NCBI GenBank assembly: GCA_036850595.1
Contig: CM072160.1
Coordinates: 4,357,773-4,421,772 of the forward strand
DNA from: Rhyacichthys aspro
Taxonomy: Eukaryota > Chordata > Actinopteri > Gobiiformes > Rhyacichthyidae
DNA: 64,000 bases
Direction of reading: 5' to 3'
Part shown: positions 49,047 to 60,734 of the stretch, piece after piece
Position numbering within the stretch: the first letter of the stretch is position 1
Layout: every line of letters begins with the position of its first letter
The notes under the pieces: model-generated
What the model saw: the letters and a program-made list of their open reading frames with translations, nothing else
Database searches by the model: none
Told to the model about the DNA's origin: nothing
Program-made: the position numbers and the translations under genes

Positions 49047-52000
49047 CTCTGAAATTTACAAAAAAATTATGTGAAGTGAACAGAAATCATGCTTCAAATA
49101 ATGTAGTCTGAACAAGGCTTTAGTGGGACTGGAGCTGGACTAGACCTGGAGTCCTGCTCCACAGTTTCCTGCAACAACATAATTCAACAAATGATGAAAA
49201 GACAAAGGCGACCGGAGCCAGACCAAACTTTTTTGACTGAATAAAATCAAGTTTATGTAAATCCATCCATCGCTAAAGTCTGCGTTAGCTTCTATTCGAT
49301 GCTAAAAGGTCAAAATATCTATTAAAGCTTAGTTTATTTGTGCTTAATACTGGGACAAGGGCTCAAACCCTGGTGGAGCAGAAGAAAACAACAGGTACGG
49401 AGCTGTTTTTATTGGACACTCATTAGTCGTTGTGTCTAATCACTGCTCTTCTTGGATATTAGCCCTAATCCCTCCGTCGTCCTCGGGAGCCGCGTAAAAG
49501 CACTGGCTCTGTTTATTAAAGACCCGTCTCCACGGCTGTGCCGCCGGAGACACACATTTCGCCCGAGTGCTTTGCTTTAATGGCACTTTGAGCTCCGTGA
49601 GTCACTGCTGAGTGAATATTACAGATCTTTAATGAAGTTTGCTCTCGTCTCCGTCGAGTGAGCGCACGACTTTATTAAAACACGTAAAACCATTTTTATT
49701 GGTGGCACCGGTGAACATTAAAGACTATTAACTTGTTATTACCAAAGTTTTAAAGCGATAGAAATAACTTAAGCTTTGAAAAACTCTTCTTAAATCACCA
49801 GAGTCAGAGTTAAAGTGAGGTGAGATAACAATAATAATGAGATTAATATCAGACCAGTCATCTGTTACCTACACTGTAAAAAAAATGCCAAACAAAAACC
49901 CTAAAATGAAGGTAGAAATCCCTAATTAAAATAATGTGGAAAAAACATTTAATTTACAGAAATTTACAGATATTTTATGTATTATTAGCATCAAACACCT
50001 TCAATAAAACGACAATGCTCAAAAATCTGCAGAAAAAAAATGCTGTTTTGTATGTTTTTTTTGTTTGTTTGTTTTTTTTTTACAATAAATGTTCTGTTAA
50101 AAAAATGAGAAAAAAGCGTTTTTGTCATTAGTGAATTAACACCTAGACTGTTCATTTACGATCCATGTAAGATAAATGTAGAGTTTTGTACACTATACTG
50201 AAAAAATTAAAGGTAATTTACCGTAAAATGAGTTTGTTTTTACAGTGTATCTATTGTCAGCTGGTTGACATTACCTTTAAAGACATTTCAAAGCTCTTTT
50301 TTGAGAATAAGACTGATTGGGGCGCACTTAATCCTGCCCTCGCTCAACAAACACAAGCTGCAACTTGTTCATGCAACGTTATCCTATTAAAAAAAGCTCC
50401 AAAAACGAAAAATAAATAAATGTGGAGAGTTGTTTTTCGACCTTTGTTCTCCCGTCTCTGTCAAAACCACGCTTTAATGCATCGAAAACCACGCTCTCGG
50501 TCACGCTCAGGGGTCTGGCACGTTTGGACAAATGCTTTCCCGGCGCAGGCGTGTGTATACAGTATTTACATATTGTGTTGTATGTGGCCACTGAGCTGTT
50601 TATACGAAGGTCAAAGTGCACAAAGAGGCAAAAATAAGTCAGCAATCCTAATTCTCTTTTAATTTTGTTTTTCTCTTCATCTATAGGCATTGACTCAATC
50701 AGAAGGATGTTGCACAAAGAGAAAAACTCAGAGTTGAGGCGGGTTAAGGTTCATTTGTGACATTTTTTTTCATTTTCATTTAATTTTGGATAGCCCCTTG
50801 AAATGTGCCATCTCTTTTTTAAGGGGAAAAAAAAGGATGTTGCAGATGTCTTAAAGAATATAATGAATGATGAAAAGAAGTGGCTCAAACTGAGGATAGA
50901 TAAAAAAGCTTATATTTTACAGTTTGTCGTTTCACTTAATCCATGTGGAAATTGTTTTAACGCAATAAATTAAAGTCTAGAGTGTGAAACCCAACTAAAA
51001 CCAAACCAACTTATGGCGTAAAGGTTCACATTTATCCACTACGGGACACTCACCGTTTATTTCTGGACAGTAAAAGGAAGCAGTCGTTCCCAGACAGGCC
51101 TCGGTTTCATCTTTTTGACTCCTATTTCTGTATTTTCTCCAACTCTCTGCATGTCGTTAAAACTCCGATAAGTCTCCCATTATTCATCCTGCGTTATCTC
51201 CCTCCGCGTCCCGCTCGGCTCGTGTCTCTTTCATATCCTCTGCTCCGTCTGTTTCTGGTCTTTATCAGACTTTTCAGATGTGCTTCGTCTGCGGGCGACC
51301 GTCCCGACACCCATCGCTCAAACGCCGTCACCTCGAACGGCACTTATCTGCTCCGCCGCCTTTTGTATCGCCGCCAGAGTTCAATTGGATTTGAAACGGA
51401 CTCCGGGGTTGATTGAGCTCTGAATGGACGACACCGGGCTTCGCTCTGTAAACAGGGCTTGTGGAAAGATCATTTTAGAAGGACTTTTACACGGATAGTA
51501 TCAGCGATGATCGATTTGCTGTGACAAGAGAAACTAAAGAGGGACAAAATGACACTAAAAAGGTTGGACTGTTGAAAAAAACAAATCCTTTTTTAGTTTT
51601 AAGGCTTCAGACTAATCTTTACTTTGTTAAGGAGGGATTTTATATGAAAAAAACCACATCTTTAAATCTGAATCTCACTTATGGCCAAGGTCCAGGATGC
51701 ATTAAAACGTCATTATGCATTAAAGTCTTACTCAGTGGCTTTTTTGTGGAGTTATATCAATAAAAACTGATCCACTTCCTGCTCAACTTTCTGACAGTTT
51801 GTTCGAGCGCTGTCGTTCTTTCTGTTCAGCACCGTTTCAGATCTGGTTTTGTTCAGGAGAAAGTCTGTTGTCAGAGCGTCCTGCTGTGAGCTGCTGTTGA
51901 ATCGACTCATGGACGGCACTGACGGGAGCTGCACAAACTCAGAAGAAGTGTTAGCTGCAGGAATAAAAATATACACAAGCTTAGTTCAACCTGTAACAAA

Positions 52001-53741
52001 AGAAGGAACAAAATGACACTAAAACAGTTGGACTATTGGAAAAAAACAAAACAATCCTTTAGTTTTTATGCTTTTCCTTCAGGCCCCAGACTTATCTTTA
52101 CATTTTTTAGGAGCAATTTTATATAAATCATAAAAAAACACACCACAAAGTTGTACATTTCCGCTGTTTCCAAAAGTGTCAAGTGTCGTGACCCATTTAA
52201 AAATCAGAAAATCCCACGAGGCCCGCCCATTCTTAAATGTTTTACTGTAAGAGTAAGTGAAGTATTTCTCTGAAAAAACATTACACACGCTATAAATTGC
52301 TGATAATTTTTCGAACTGATGTGAAAATAGTGCAACAGATTTATCGTGGGTCTGAATTTGACAGTGTCCACGCCAAATATGAAGGAAAAAACAGGCACAG
52401 TATATAACTTTACACTTACTTTTTTACGTTTTATCAAGGCTTTAACAGCAACATCATCTTTTTCAACAACAGGGGGCGCCACAGGCCATTTACCCGACAC
52501 GTTTCACCGAAAAACAAAAGATTCTGTTGAGTTTTGGTTGTTTGTTTCCAAGAGGACGACATAGTCACCGGGTAGGAGTTTGTTTTTGTGTTCTGAAACC
52601 CGCTGTGCCGTGTTGTAGTCAAGTTTTCAGTCTTCGAGTCCAGTCATCGCCTCAAATACAAGTCAGAGTCGAGTCCTATCACTTTAAGTTAAGTCTGAGT
52701 CAAGTCTCTAAGCTTAAAGTTACAAATGAAAATACAAATGTAGATGCTAAACTGACACAATTATTAGAAGTTTACTTTTTCATGATTTGTTTTTGCTCAC
52801 ACTCACTTATTATTTATGACAAATGATCTGTATTGTCCTGTATTTACACATTTATTGATTTGAAACATGATTTAAGCAGGGCCCAGTGGAAAGTGAGTCT
52901 TTAAAGCAGGAATTGGAATGAATGAACTTAGTTTGAGTGATTGTTCCAGTCACTTGAAATAACAAACTGGAAGGAGAAGCGACTAAAGGAACTACGGCTT
53001 TAGGAATGACCAAATTAATCAAATTACTTGAGCGTAACCTGCAGCTAGAATTATGGATATTGAGCTTGTGTGACTTGTTGTGCAGCAAAATATTGACTGA
53101 GCTATAAATATGAGATTCCTCTGCTTCATTCACACAAAACTAAACCTCCAAACCTCCATCAAACGAAGCCTTAGTCTGTCCTAAACTCATCCTCATCCCA
53201 TCGTCTCAGCCCCGTTCATTATCCCTCACCTCCCACCGAGAAAACCAGACTGAAATCTGATTCTCTGACAGCCTTCACCGTCGCGTCAAACTGAAACACT
53301 GCAGGAAAGCCTTGGACGGGACCACACTGCGACGTAATGATGTCATTAGGTCACGCCAGGCAGTCCCCAGATTTGGCTGCGGAGGTTTTCTGTTTCATAT
53401 TCAGATCTGCTCTCGGCCCTCGCCCAGAAACACACTGCCATGAATCCAAACAGAGAGAGAAAATGAGACGGGAAAGTTCTCCAGAACAGACAGAAAAGGA
53501 CACAGTGCCCCCAAATGGAGACAGAGGGAACTGCAGCGGAGACACACGCACAGGAGTCAATCCAGGAGCTTTAGTGGATTTGTTTTTATAGGTTTCATTC
53601 AAATAAACGTGTGCAGAGCTGAGTCCAAAGATGTTCATTTGGTCTTGGTTAACTTTTCCCATATTTTCTAATTAACATGCGATTTTTAGTATTTTTGAGT
53701 ATTGTACCTTGACAATGTCTCGACCGCTAAATGAGAAAAGT
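49047..53741. other. Intergenic sequence, no gene recognised
   Basis: Contains the direct repeat pair (51544-52140), T-rich tracts near 50056-50085, a non-repetitive GC-richer block at 51100-51430, and a CTCF-like string (CAACAGGGGGCGCCAC, 52467-52482). Open frames are short and mutually overlapping. The run of AGTC and GAGTC strings at 52620-52720 is a degenerate simple repeat. Confidence 0.45.
51544..52140 (+). repeat. Direct repeat pair, about 130 bp, 465 bp apart
   Basis: ACAAAATGACACTAAAAAGG plus TTGGACTGTTGAAAAAAACA at 51544 recurs as ACAAAATGACACTAAAACAG plus TTGGACTATTGGAAAAAAAC at 52008. Both continue TCCTTT-TAGTTTT, (C)AGACT-ATCTTTAC and TTTTATAT-AA. A unique spacer of about 340 bases lies between them. 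No gene is visible. Confidence 0.6.
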
Positions 53742-54590
53742 CGTGACGAAACTCAAACTCAAAGTGGTGAGGGGCCGAAGATGGTGACACTTGGAAGCTT
53801 TTATTAAATTTTGAATGTGAGGTTTCATCTTCATTTGAGTCTTACAAAAGTTATCACATAAACAATAATTTCCTCCTTGAATGGAAACAGGTTTTAGATG
53901 GATTTAAACAGGTATTAGTTGAATTTGAACAGCTTTTTGATGGATCTGAACAGGTTTTAGATGGATTTAAACAGGTATTTGTTGGATCTGAACAGGTTTT
54001 TGATGGATTTGAACAGGTTTTAGTCAGATTTTAACAGGTTTTAGTCAGATTTGAACAAGTTTTAGTCAGAATCAAACAGGTTTTAGATGGATGTAAACAG
54101 GTTTTAGTTGGATATCAACAGGTTTTAGATGGATTTAAACAGGTTTTTAGTTGGATCTGAACAGGTTTTAGATGGATTCCAACAGGTTTTTAGTTGGATC
54201 TGAACAGGTTTTAGATGGATTTAAACAGGTATTAGTCAGATTTGAACAGGTTTTAGTCAGATTTGAACAGGTTTTAGTTGGATTTGGACAGGTTTTAGTC
54301 AAATTTGAATAGGTTTTAGTCAGATTTGAACAGGTTTTAGTTGGATTCCAACAGGTTTTTAGTTGGATCTGAACAGGTTTTAGATGGATTCCAACAGGTT
54401 TTTAGTTGGATCTGAACAGGTTTTAGATGGATTTAAACAGGTATTAGTCAGATTTGAACAGGTTTTAGTTGGATTTGAATAGGTTTTAGTTGGATTTGAA
54501 AAGGTTTTAGTTGGATTTGAAAAGGTTTTAGTAAGATTTGAAAAGAAACATGTTTTAATTGGATTTAAACATAAAAATAAAAACAATTAA
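53742..54590 (+). mobile_element. HT10: hAT-type copy, right end truncated
   Basis: The left end is AAACTCAAACTCAAAGTGGTG followed by the conserved subterminal block (GGGGCCGAAGATGGTGACAC, then CATCTTCATTTGAG). About 32 diverged A-oriented monomers run to 54560 and end in GGATTTAAACATAAAAATAA without subterminal block or terminal repeat. Several monomers share a 1-base insertion (CAGGTTTTTAG). That breaks the 21-base frame, so long open frames are absent here. Confidence 0.8.
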
Positions 54591-55867
54591 GGACAAACGT
54601 CTTCTAGCACTAATTACACTAATTATATGACACTAGCTTTCTGAAGTAGCCTAACACTATTGGCTTAATTAGAAGAAAAAGTGTCTAAAGTGACAAATTT
54701 TAACCTAAAATCCTCACAGATGATGGTTTATCGAGTAGAAAAAGAACATAACACTGTGGAAATGTCGTTATGAAGAGTCTGACTGTATTTCCTCTTTAAA
54801 AGGGACACTACGTGGTATAGTTTAGCAAAGATTAAAGATAAAATACTGACATAACACCAGATATGTTTAGCACTAGCCTGGCCAGCCATCCTGATTCTTT
54901 AGTCCAGTCTCTGTTGATTCATGACTAACATTCACAGACATACAACATACATCCAGAAAAAAACAAACAAGCAAACAACATTATTTAAAAACATATCCAG
55001 TTGAGCTTGTTTAGCAGGGTGCACATAAAACCTTTTCAACAAGAGAATATTTTCACTGACAATTGAACAAACAGCTGGCAGCTCCGTCTAATTGCAGCAG
55101 AAATGGCTCTAAAGCTAAAAACACGGGTCGGGGAGCAGTGAACTGAGGTTTTGAATGACAATCGAACTCTGTTTCTCTGTTTGTTTCCAGCAGGCGACGT
55201 GTAATCAAGCACAAAAACATTCAAACTCCGCTCAGACGGCATCCATTTTTTACACAAAACACCTCTCACTTTTCCTATTTTCACCAATTAAAGCTGCAGC
55301 GCCGCGCCTCGTTTCCAAAAAGCCGTAACGGATCCAGAGAGAGCGGGCTCCCGTTGCGAAAATGACGAGCCTCCTACGGGGCCTCGCTGATCACTAACGG
55401 CACCGCGGCCCGTTAGAGCTCGTTAGACGGCGCTCCGACTCAGAAACGCAAAGAGGAAACTGATAGAGACGCCGTCCAAGAACAATTCAGACGACGATTA
55501 GGAAAGAATTATTCAGACGTAATGGAATGAGTCCTGGTGTTTACTGGCTTCGGCTTTGAAAACATCTTCCAAAAAATACGCAACATGACGGTCCGATTTA
55601 TTGTAAAATGACATAAACTTGGAGGCTACTTAAATTACTAAAAAAAAATATGATTCATCAAGTCTTCACTAATAAAGAGACTAACTCTGGACCAAACATC
55701 GACATAAAAACGAACAAGAAACTGCACTAAACTAAAAGAACAGCACATACACAGCAGATAAAAGCACAAATATCACACAATAATATGGAGTTTAAAGTAT
55801 TTAAACTTTTAAAGATACTGTTCCTGACTCAACAAACACTATATTATTTTGAGTAACCTTCTTGTTT
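54591..55867. other. Intergenic sequence, no gene recognised
   Basis: AT-rich on both sides of a short GC-richer block (55290-55450, GCACCGCGGCCCGTTAG). That block has neither a reading frame nor a repeat structure that I recognise. Confidence 0.45.
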
Positions 55868-56212
55868 TGTCCGGGACCTCTACTGCTTTTCTTTTATTAA
55901 AAACATTAAACCAAACCAACTTTTCCTCCAAAATACTAATAAATTACAGTTTAGAGCTTACTTCAGCGTCAGGACGAGAATTACCTCCCTTTTTTCTGTT
56001 TTTGTTTTGCTTTTTTGTTTCTCTGTAAAAGACACTTTCACCGTTTTATCGGGAGCCGTTACTTCCTTATTGACGTCAGTGTCGACCAATGGGAGCGCTC
56101 CTTTTTCCAGAGGCGAGCTGTGATTGGCCAACAATTAAAATCCTTGATAATAAAGCCTAGATGACGTCTAAAGGTTTTGTTTTTTCACAGATGAATCCTG
56201 TTACAGTCTGTT
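55868..56212 (+). repeat. R2 dispersed repeat with a perfect CRE and paired CCAAT boxes
   Basis: Begins near GTCCGGGACCTCTACTGC and contains TTCCTCCAAAATACTAATAA, TGACGTCAGTGTCGACCAAT (56071-56090), GCGAGCTGTGATTGGCCAAC and ATGAATCCTGTTACAGTCTG. TGACGTCA is a textbook CRE. Parts around the CCAAT boxes are the most conserved between copies. Confidence 0.7.
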
Positions 56213-56953
56213 GTCTTTTTCTCACACTTAAAAGCTCCATTTATCACATTTTGTTGCTCGATAGTGATGTGCGTCTTTTATAAACTCTGCTAAATGATAA
56301 TAATGTAAAAAGTGACCCGGCTTTCAATCTCTAACGAAGCTTTTAGTGTTGCATCTTGTCACGTTCTTCCCGTTTTTGGTTCGTTTAGTCGTCCAGTGCA
56401 GTGTCCAAACGGATGGCAGCGGCTTTCAACAAAGAAAATAATGACCCAGCGTTTGATGAGCTCCAGACGTCGCGTTGTTGTGTCTGCGTCAGTGTAATGT
56501 ACTCAGCTCCGAAATGAAACACCCAGTAAAAGGTTTACGGCCCGCTCCGAGGCTGCTGTGGGTAACAGTGGTAGGAGAGTTTATTTAGGGTAAATAGAAA
56601 ACACAGGGCGCTTTCACTGGAGGCGGACTGTTTGATCAGAGTCGATGTTTCAAGTGTAAAAAATGCAGTAATATTTGGTCTGTTTCAGAATATGGGACCT
56701 TTTCTTGAGGAATTAACTGTGGTTTTGTGGTTTGGGTTTGCTTTGTTGGTTTATCCGCTCTTTTTTCACTCGTACATGAAGGATATTTAACTCCTGATGG
56801 TAATCACATGATAAACTGTATTTAGCTGTTTACATTTGTACTGAGACACTATTTGCTATTTCAGGTTTTCATAGAGTATATTAGTTCTAGTAGTATTTAG
56901 GTCTTTGATTTGTTCATTTAGGATTTACCTTAGATAAGATTTTAATTCTTCTA

Positions 56954-57632
56954 CAGGAGTGGTGTTAAACTCAAAGAGGTGAGAGGAAAATTAATAGGAA
57001 TCATTTCAGAGGCCGAAGATGGTGACATTTGGAAGCTTTTATTACATTTTCAATGTGAGATTTCATCTTCATTTGAATCTTCATTTCATTCTTTCATGAT
57101 TTTAGATGGATTTAAACAGGTTTTAGTTGGATTTCAACAGGTTTTAGTTGGATTTTAGCAGGTTTTAAATGGATTTGAACACGTTTTAGTTGGATTTCAA
57201 CAGGTTTTAGTTGGATTTCAACAGGTTTTAAATGGATTTGAACACATTTTAGTTGGATTTTAACAGGTTTTAAATGGATTTGAACCCATTTTAGTTGGAT
57301 TTTAACAGGTTTTAGTTGGATTTTAACAGGTTTTAAATGGATTTGAACACATTTTAGTTGGATTTGAACAGGTTTTAGTCAGATTTCAACGGGTTTAAAT
57401 GGATTTGAACACATTTTATTTGGATTTGAACACGTTTTAGTTGGATTTCAACACGTTTTAGTTGGATTTCAACACGTTTTATTTGAATATGAACAGATTT
57501 TATTTTTCACTGTAGCAAAATTCAAATCAATAGAAAACATGTTCAATGAATAAAACCTAGTGCCAAAAAGATCACCTTCTAAATGTATTGAAGGGCCACA
57601 TAAAACATTGCAAAGGGCCACATTTGGCACGT
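56954..57632 (+). mobile_element. HT11: hAT-type copy with degraded right end
   Basis: The left end is AGTGGTGTTAAACTCAAAG and the subterminal block reads GAGGCCGAAGATGGTGACAT. About 18 monomers (GGATTTCAACAGGTTTTAGT type) follow. At 57500-57560 the hinge is seen in reverse (ACTGTAGCAAAATTC) with an A-arm remnant, then AAAGATCACCTTCTAAATG and AGGGCCACATAAAACATTGC. The tip TTGAGTTTGACA is missing; GGCACGTG remains. No target duplication is visible. Confidence 0.78.
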
Positions 57633-59251
57633 GTTTGATCCCTTTGTTATCATTTGTACTCATTTTGTTAATAATTTTCACACTGTTTCCATTTAAATAA
57701 ATGAATAACATTAATATAATCTGAGCAGAGCTGGGTCGTAACAGACTCCTCACAGAAAAGCCATGGTCAGCATCCATTAAATTAGTACTGATCTAATTAT
57801 ATATATGAAAACACAGCAAAGTCATGTTTTAAAAAATCATCTGTAGTAGTTTTGATCTGGTGCCTGGACACAGACAGAGGATTTCCACACTTCTAAATGG
57901 ATTAAGATAACACAAAACATTCCCAACAAACAAAAGTCTGTCATTACTCCTCAGTCCACACTCCCCAAACTAAAAAACCTCCATGTTTTTGTGCGTTTCC
58001 ATCCTCAGACGGCTGCAGGATGGAAGGATGAACGGACGGATGTGTGTCGAGAGACGGGAGGCAGCGAGGTGCGGTGAAGCAGAGAGTCCACGTTTTTATC
58101 TGAACTCACTGTAAACAGAGCTGCAGCTGTATCGTTCTGCTGCAGAGACTCACCGGAGACCGCTCTCATCTCCGAACGCTGGATTTCACAGAGAAACAAA
58201 CAAAATGGCTGGAGTTACAGGGATGTTTTTTTTAATTTTCTGCTTGAATCAAAGGTGTGTGATGTTTGTTTTGTTTATGAAGCTGATTAAAGTCATCTTA
58301 AAGCTTTACTATTTTGCTTTTTGTATCTTAAAAAACAAAAAACAATGCTGCATTTTTAACATAATGAACATGTGCTTCTTGAGACACAAACCAATAACTT
58401 GTTGTTGATAACACATCATTTTCTGTGATGATTTTATCTTGATTTTCTTCAATTATTGTAGTGCGCAAGGCAGTAGTGATATTTAGCTGACCAGTAACTT
58501 CTTTAGGTGGATAAACTTGGGGACGTTTTACATTTTAAACAGCTGCTAAAATGTAAATAAAAGGAAATAATGACTCCCGACCCATTTTCAGTCAAATAAA
58601 TAAACCCAAAACACACACTGATGTTCAAATACTTAATGTTTGGTCTCATTAGATTCTGTTTTTTCATTCATTTCATTTTCATTTTCATTTTTTTCCTGAA
58701 GTCTCTTATTTGTGCAATGAAAACTGTGACAAAAAAGTGTAAATAAAACCAACTTAGTGGATTGGTGAGGTGTATTTTTTCTCCTAAACACAAGAGGGCA
58801 GTGTTTAGCTTGGTTTAAGTTCACTTTATGGACCACAGCTCCATCTTGTGGTTAAATGTGGAACTAAAATAACTGCATAAGACCAGCTCTATTCACTGTA
58901 AGTGTTAGAACTTCTGATCATGTCTCATTTTGTCTAATGTTCAATGTCCAGTCTGTATTTGTAGAAAGTATGCATCCTTTTCTGTGTCACATCGGATTTA
59001 AATTGATCTCAATGTGAAGAAAAGTGTTGCAAAAAAGACACTACTTCAGTCTGAAATAGTTAAAATAATTTATTTTGTGTGGATTCGATCAAACCAAAAC
59101 ACAAGAAATAAACCTTTGATAGAAAATATATTTACAGAGAACTTTAACTTGAAGTTTTTGGGGCATAAACAGTGGAAAAGAAATGCAAAATAAAAGCTAC
59201 TGTGCTCAAAGTTTATGGAGCAAACATGAACATTTAAAATCTAAAAGTGGT
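57633..59251. other. Sequence between HT11 and the gal3st2-like gene
   Basis: AT-rich. A minus-strand second poly(A) signal lies at 59069-59074. No exon recognised. Confidence 0.45.
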
Positions 59252-59810
59252 TTTATTGGACACTTTCATCCAGGTTAAAGCTACAGTGTTTTAAAATAAC
59301 AGATCTTTGGATTTGGAGAAGATAAATCCCTCTTGTTTGGTCTCAGTGTCGTCTTTCCTTTGGTGCCACCATCAGTTTACGATTTAACTCACAGCTGCCT
59401 TTAAATATTGTGCCATTTTTGAAAAGCAAAATAAAAAAAAATCCAGCTTCTTGACTACAGTCTACACAAGTCCACTCAGACGTGTCTTTAAACAGACACT
59501 TTAAAACAGCAGCCAAAACATTACGACCACCTCAAAACAGGCTTCCACTAGATATTAGCAGAGCCCTGAATTTTAACAGTGATGTGTGACATAATTGATC
59601 AAATTACTGTCATTTAAGTGTTGGCTTTGGTCTATAATGTGAAAGAAAACTTAGTGGAGAGTCTCTTGTTTACTGTTCAGACATTAAATGATGGTCTTAT
59701 TAACTATAAATGAATTAATAATGACAGTAATTACATCTGACAGACCTTAAATAACAGTGTCCTGGTCGTAATGTTATGGCTGATCGCGGTGTGTTCAAAG
59801 GCCCCTCGGC
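59252..59810 (-). other. Probable 3' UTR of the gal3st2-like gene
   Basis: The first AATAAA on the minus strand after the stop codon is at 59257-59252, about 555 bases downstream. A second is at 59074-59069. I saw no nearer AATAAA or ATTAAA on this strand. A 270-bp inverted-repeat element (59511-59781) takes up half of the inferred UTR. The UTR end is inferred from the signal only. Confidence 0.45.
59511..59781. mobile_element. Small inverted-repeat (MITE-like) element in the 3' UTR
   Basis: AGCCAAAACATTACGACCA at 59511-59529 matches the reverse complement of 59763-59781 at 18 of 19 bases. Between the arms are about 230 bases with no coding potential. The right end reads on as GGCTGATCGCGGTG, which resembles the outer end of a common fish DNA transposon whose tip reads roughly GTAATGTTATGGCTGATCGG. 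The left end lacks that extension, and no clear target duplication is seen. Best read as a deleted, non-autonomous DNA transposon. Confidence 0.5.
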
Positions 59811-60734
59811 TCAGAGCGAAGTGGTTTTGTTGAGTACATTAAGGGCACTTTGGGGCGGTTTAAAAAGTGTGAATCTACGCTTTATGAAGTGTCTGTGCTC
59901 TCTGGGCCAGGCCTGTCCCGACCTGAAGGCCTGTTTGTGCGCCTTCTCCGGGAACTGCCCCAGGTACAGTCTCTCCGTGTACTGCAGCTCGGGAAGGATT
60001 AACCGCTCGCATCTCGCTTTCGTTTGAGCGTCTATGTCTGAGTTCAGATTGTATCCTTGTATCACGGCCACTCCGTATTGGAAAGGCTTTAAACCTGCGT
60101 CTTTTATTTTCGACGGATCCACCGCGCCGCCGTCTTTGAGGCAGACGCCGGCGAGTGTAGTCTGTAGCGCTTTCAATTCGGACACTTCCTTTTGGAGCCG
60201 TCGTCGTCCGATAACTGTGTCTATTTTGTGCCAAAAAGTAGCGTTAAAATGTAAGTAAATCCTCCAGTCTAGAGCGTTCCACTTTTTGACTTTCTCCGTT
60301 GTTTCTGGAGAAAGTTTACGTCGCGTTTGCTCATTGCGACTGTTCAGTTTAAAGGAAACGACGTCCTCTAGCGACCAGCAGAGGGAGTGCCTGAGCAAAA
60401 CCATAGATTCTTCGAAATACTCCGAAACGAGAACGAGGTCGAAGTCGCGTTCGATGTTGTAAATGGCGTCGGAAACTCGCTGTTCCAGATCCGGGGAGTC
60501 GGCCGTGGCGTTGTTGTCGAAGCCGAAGTCGAAGGCCAGGATGTTGTGAGCGTAGTGGTTGTTGGGGACGGAGGCGTTGTAGCGGGTTCGGCTGGAGTTG
60601 AGGAAGTCGTCCAGCGTCCGAACGCCGTGGAACGCCGGGATGCTCTTGTAGTAAATGAAAATAGACTCCATCATCGAGACGGGATGGCGCAGGACGGAGA
60701 AGTAGAAGGTGTCTCTGGGCATCACTTTGGAAAC
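59811..60734 (-). CDS. gal3st2: gal3st2-like terminal coding exon (catalytic domain)
   Basis: The exon starts after TTTTCAG and reads VSKVMPRDTFYF, in phase with the upstream exon, then runs 307 codons to TGA at 59813-59811. It holds the 3'-PAPS region (VLRHPVSMMES), YAHNILAFDFGFDNN, LVSEYFEESMVLLRHSLCW, VVSFKLNSR, KWNALDWRIYLHFNATFW, CLKDGGAVDPSKIKD, GYNLNS and LPELQYTERLY. Five N-glycosylation sequons are visible (NSS, NAS, NAT twice, and NKT near the end). After QFPEK there is a basic extension of about 40 residues (around REHRHFIKRRF) that the mammalian protein lacks as I recall it. A CCAGCAGAGGGAG string on the plus strand (60365-60377), inside the coding sequence, resembles half of a CTCF site but is probably coincidence. 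Confidence 0.92.
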   Translation of the reverse strand, partial: VSKVMPRDTFYFSVLRHPVSMMESIFIYYKSIPAFHGVRTLDDFLNSSRTRYNASVPNNHYAHNILAFDFGFDNNATADSPDLEQRVSDAIYNIERDFDLVLVSEYFEESMVLLRHSLCWSLEDVVSFKLNSRNEQTRRKLSPETTEKVKKWNALDWRIYLHFNATFWHKIDTVIGRRRLQKEVSELKALQTTLAGVCLKDGGAVDPSKIKDAGLKPFQYGVAVIQGYNLNSDIDAQTKARCERLILPELQYTERLYLGQFPEKAHKQAFRSGQAWPREHRHFIKRRFTLFKPPQSALNVLNKTTSL

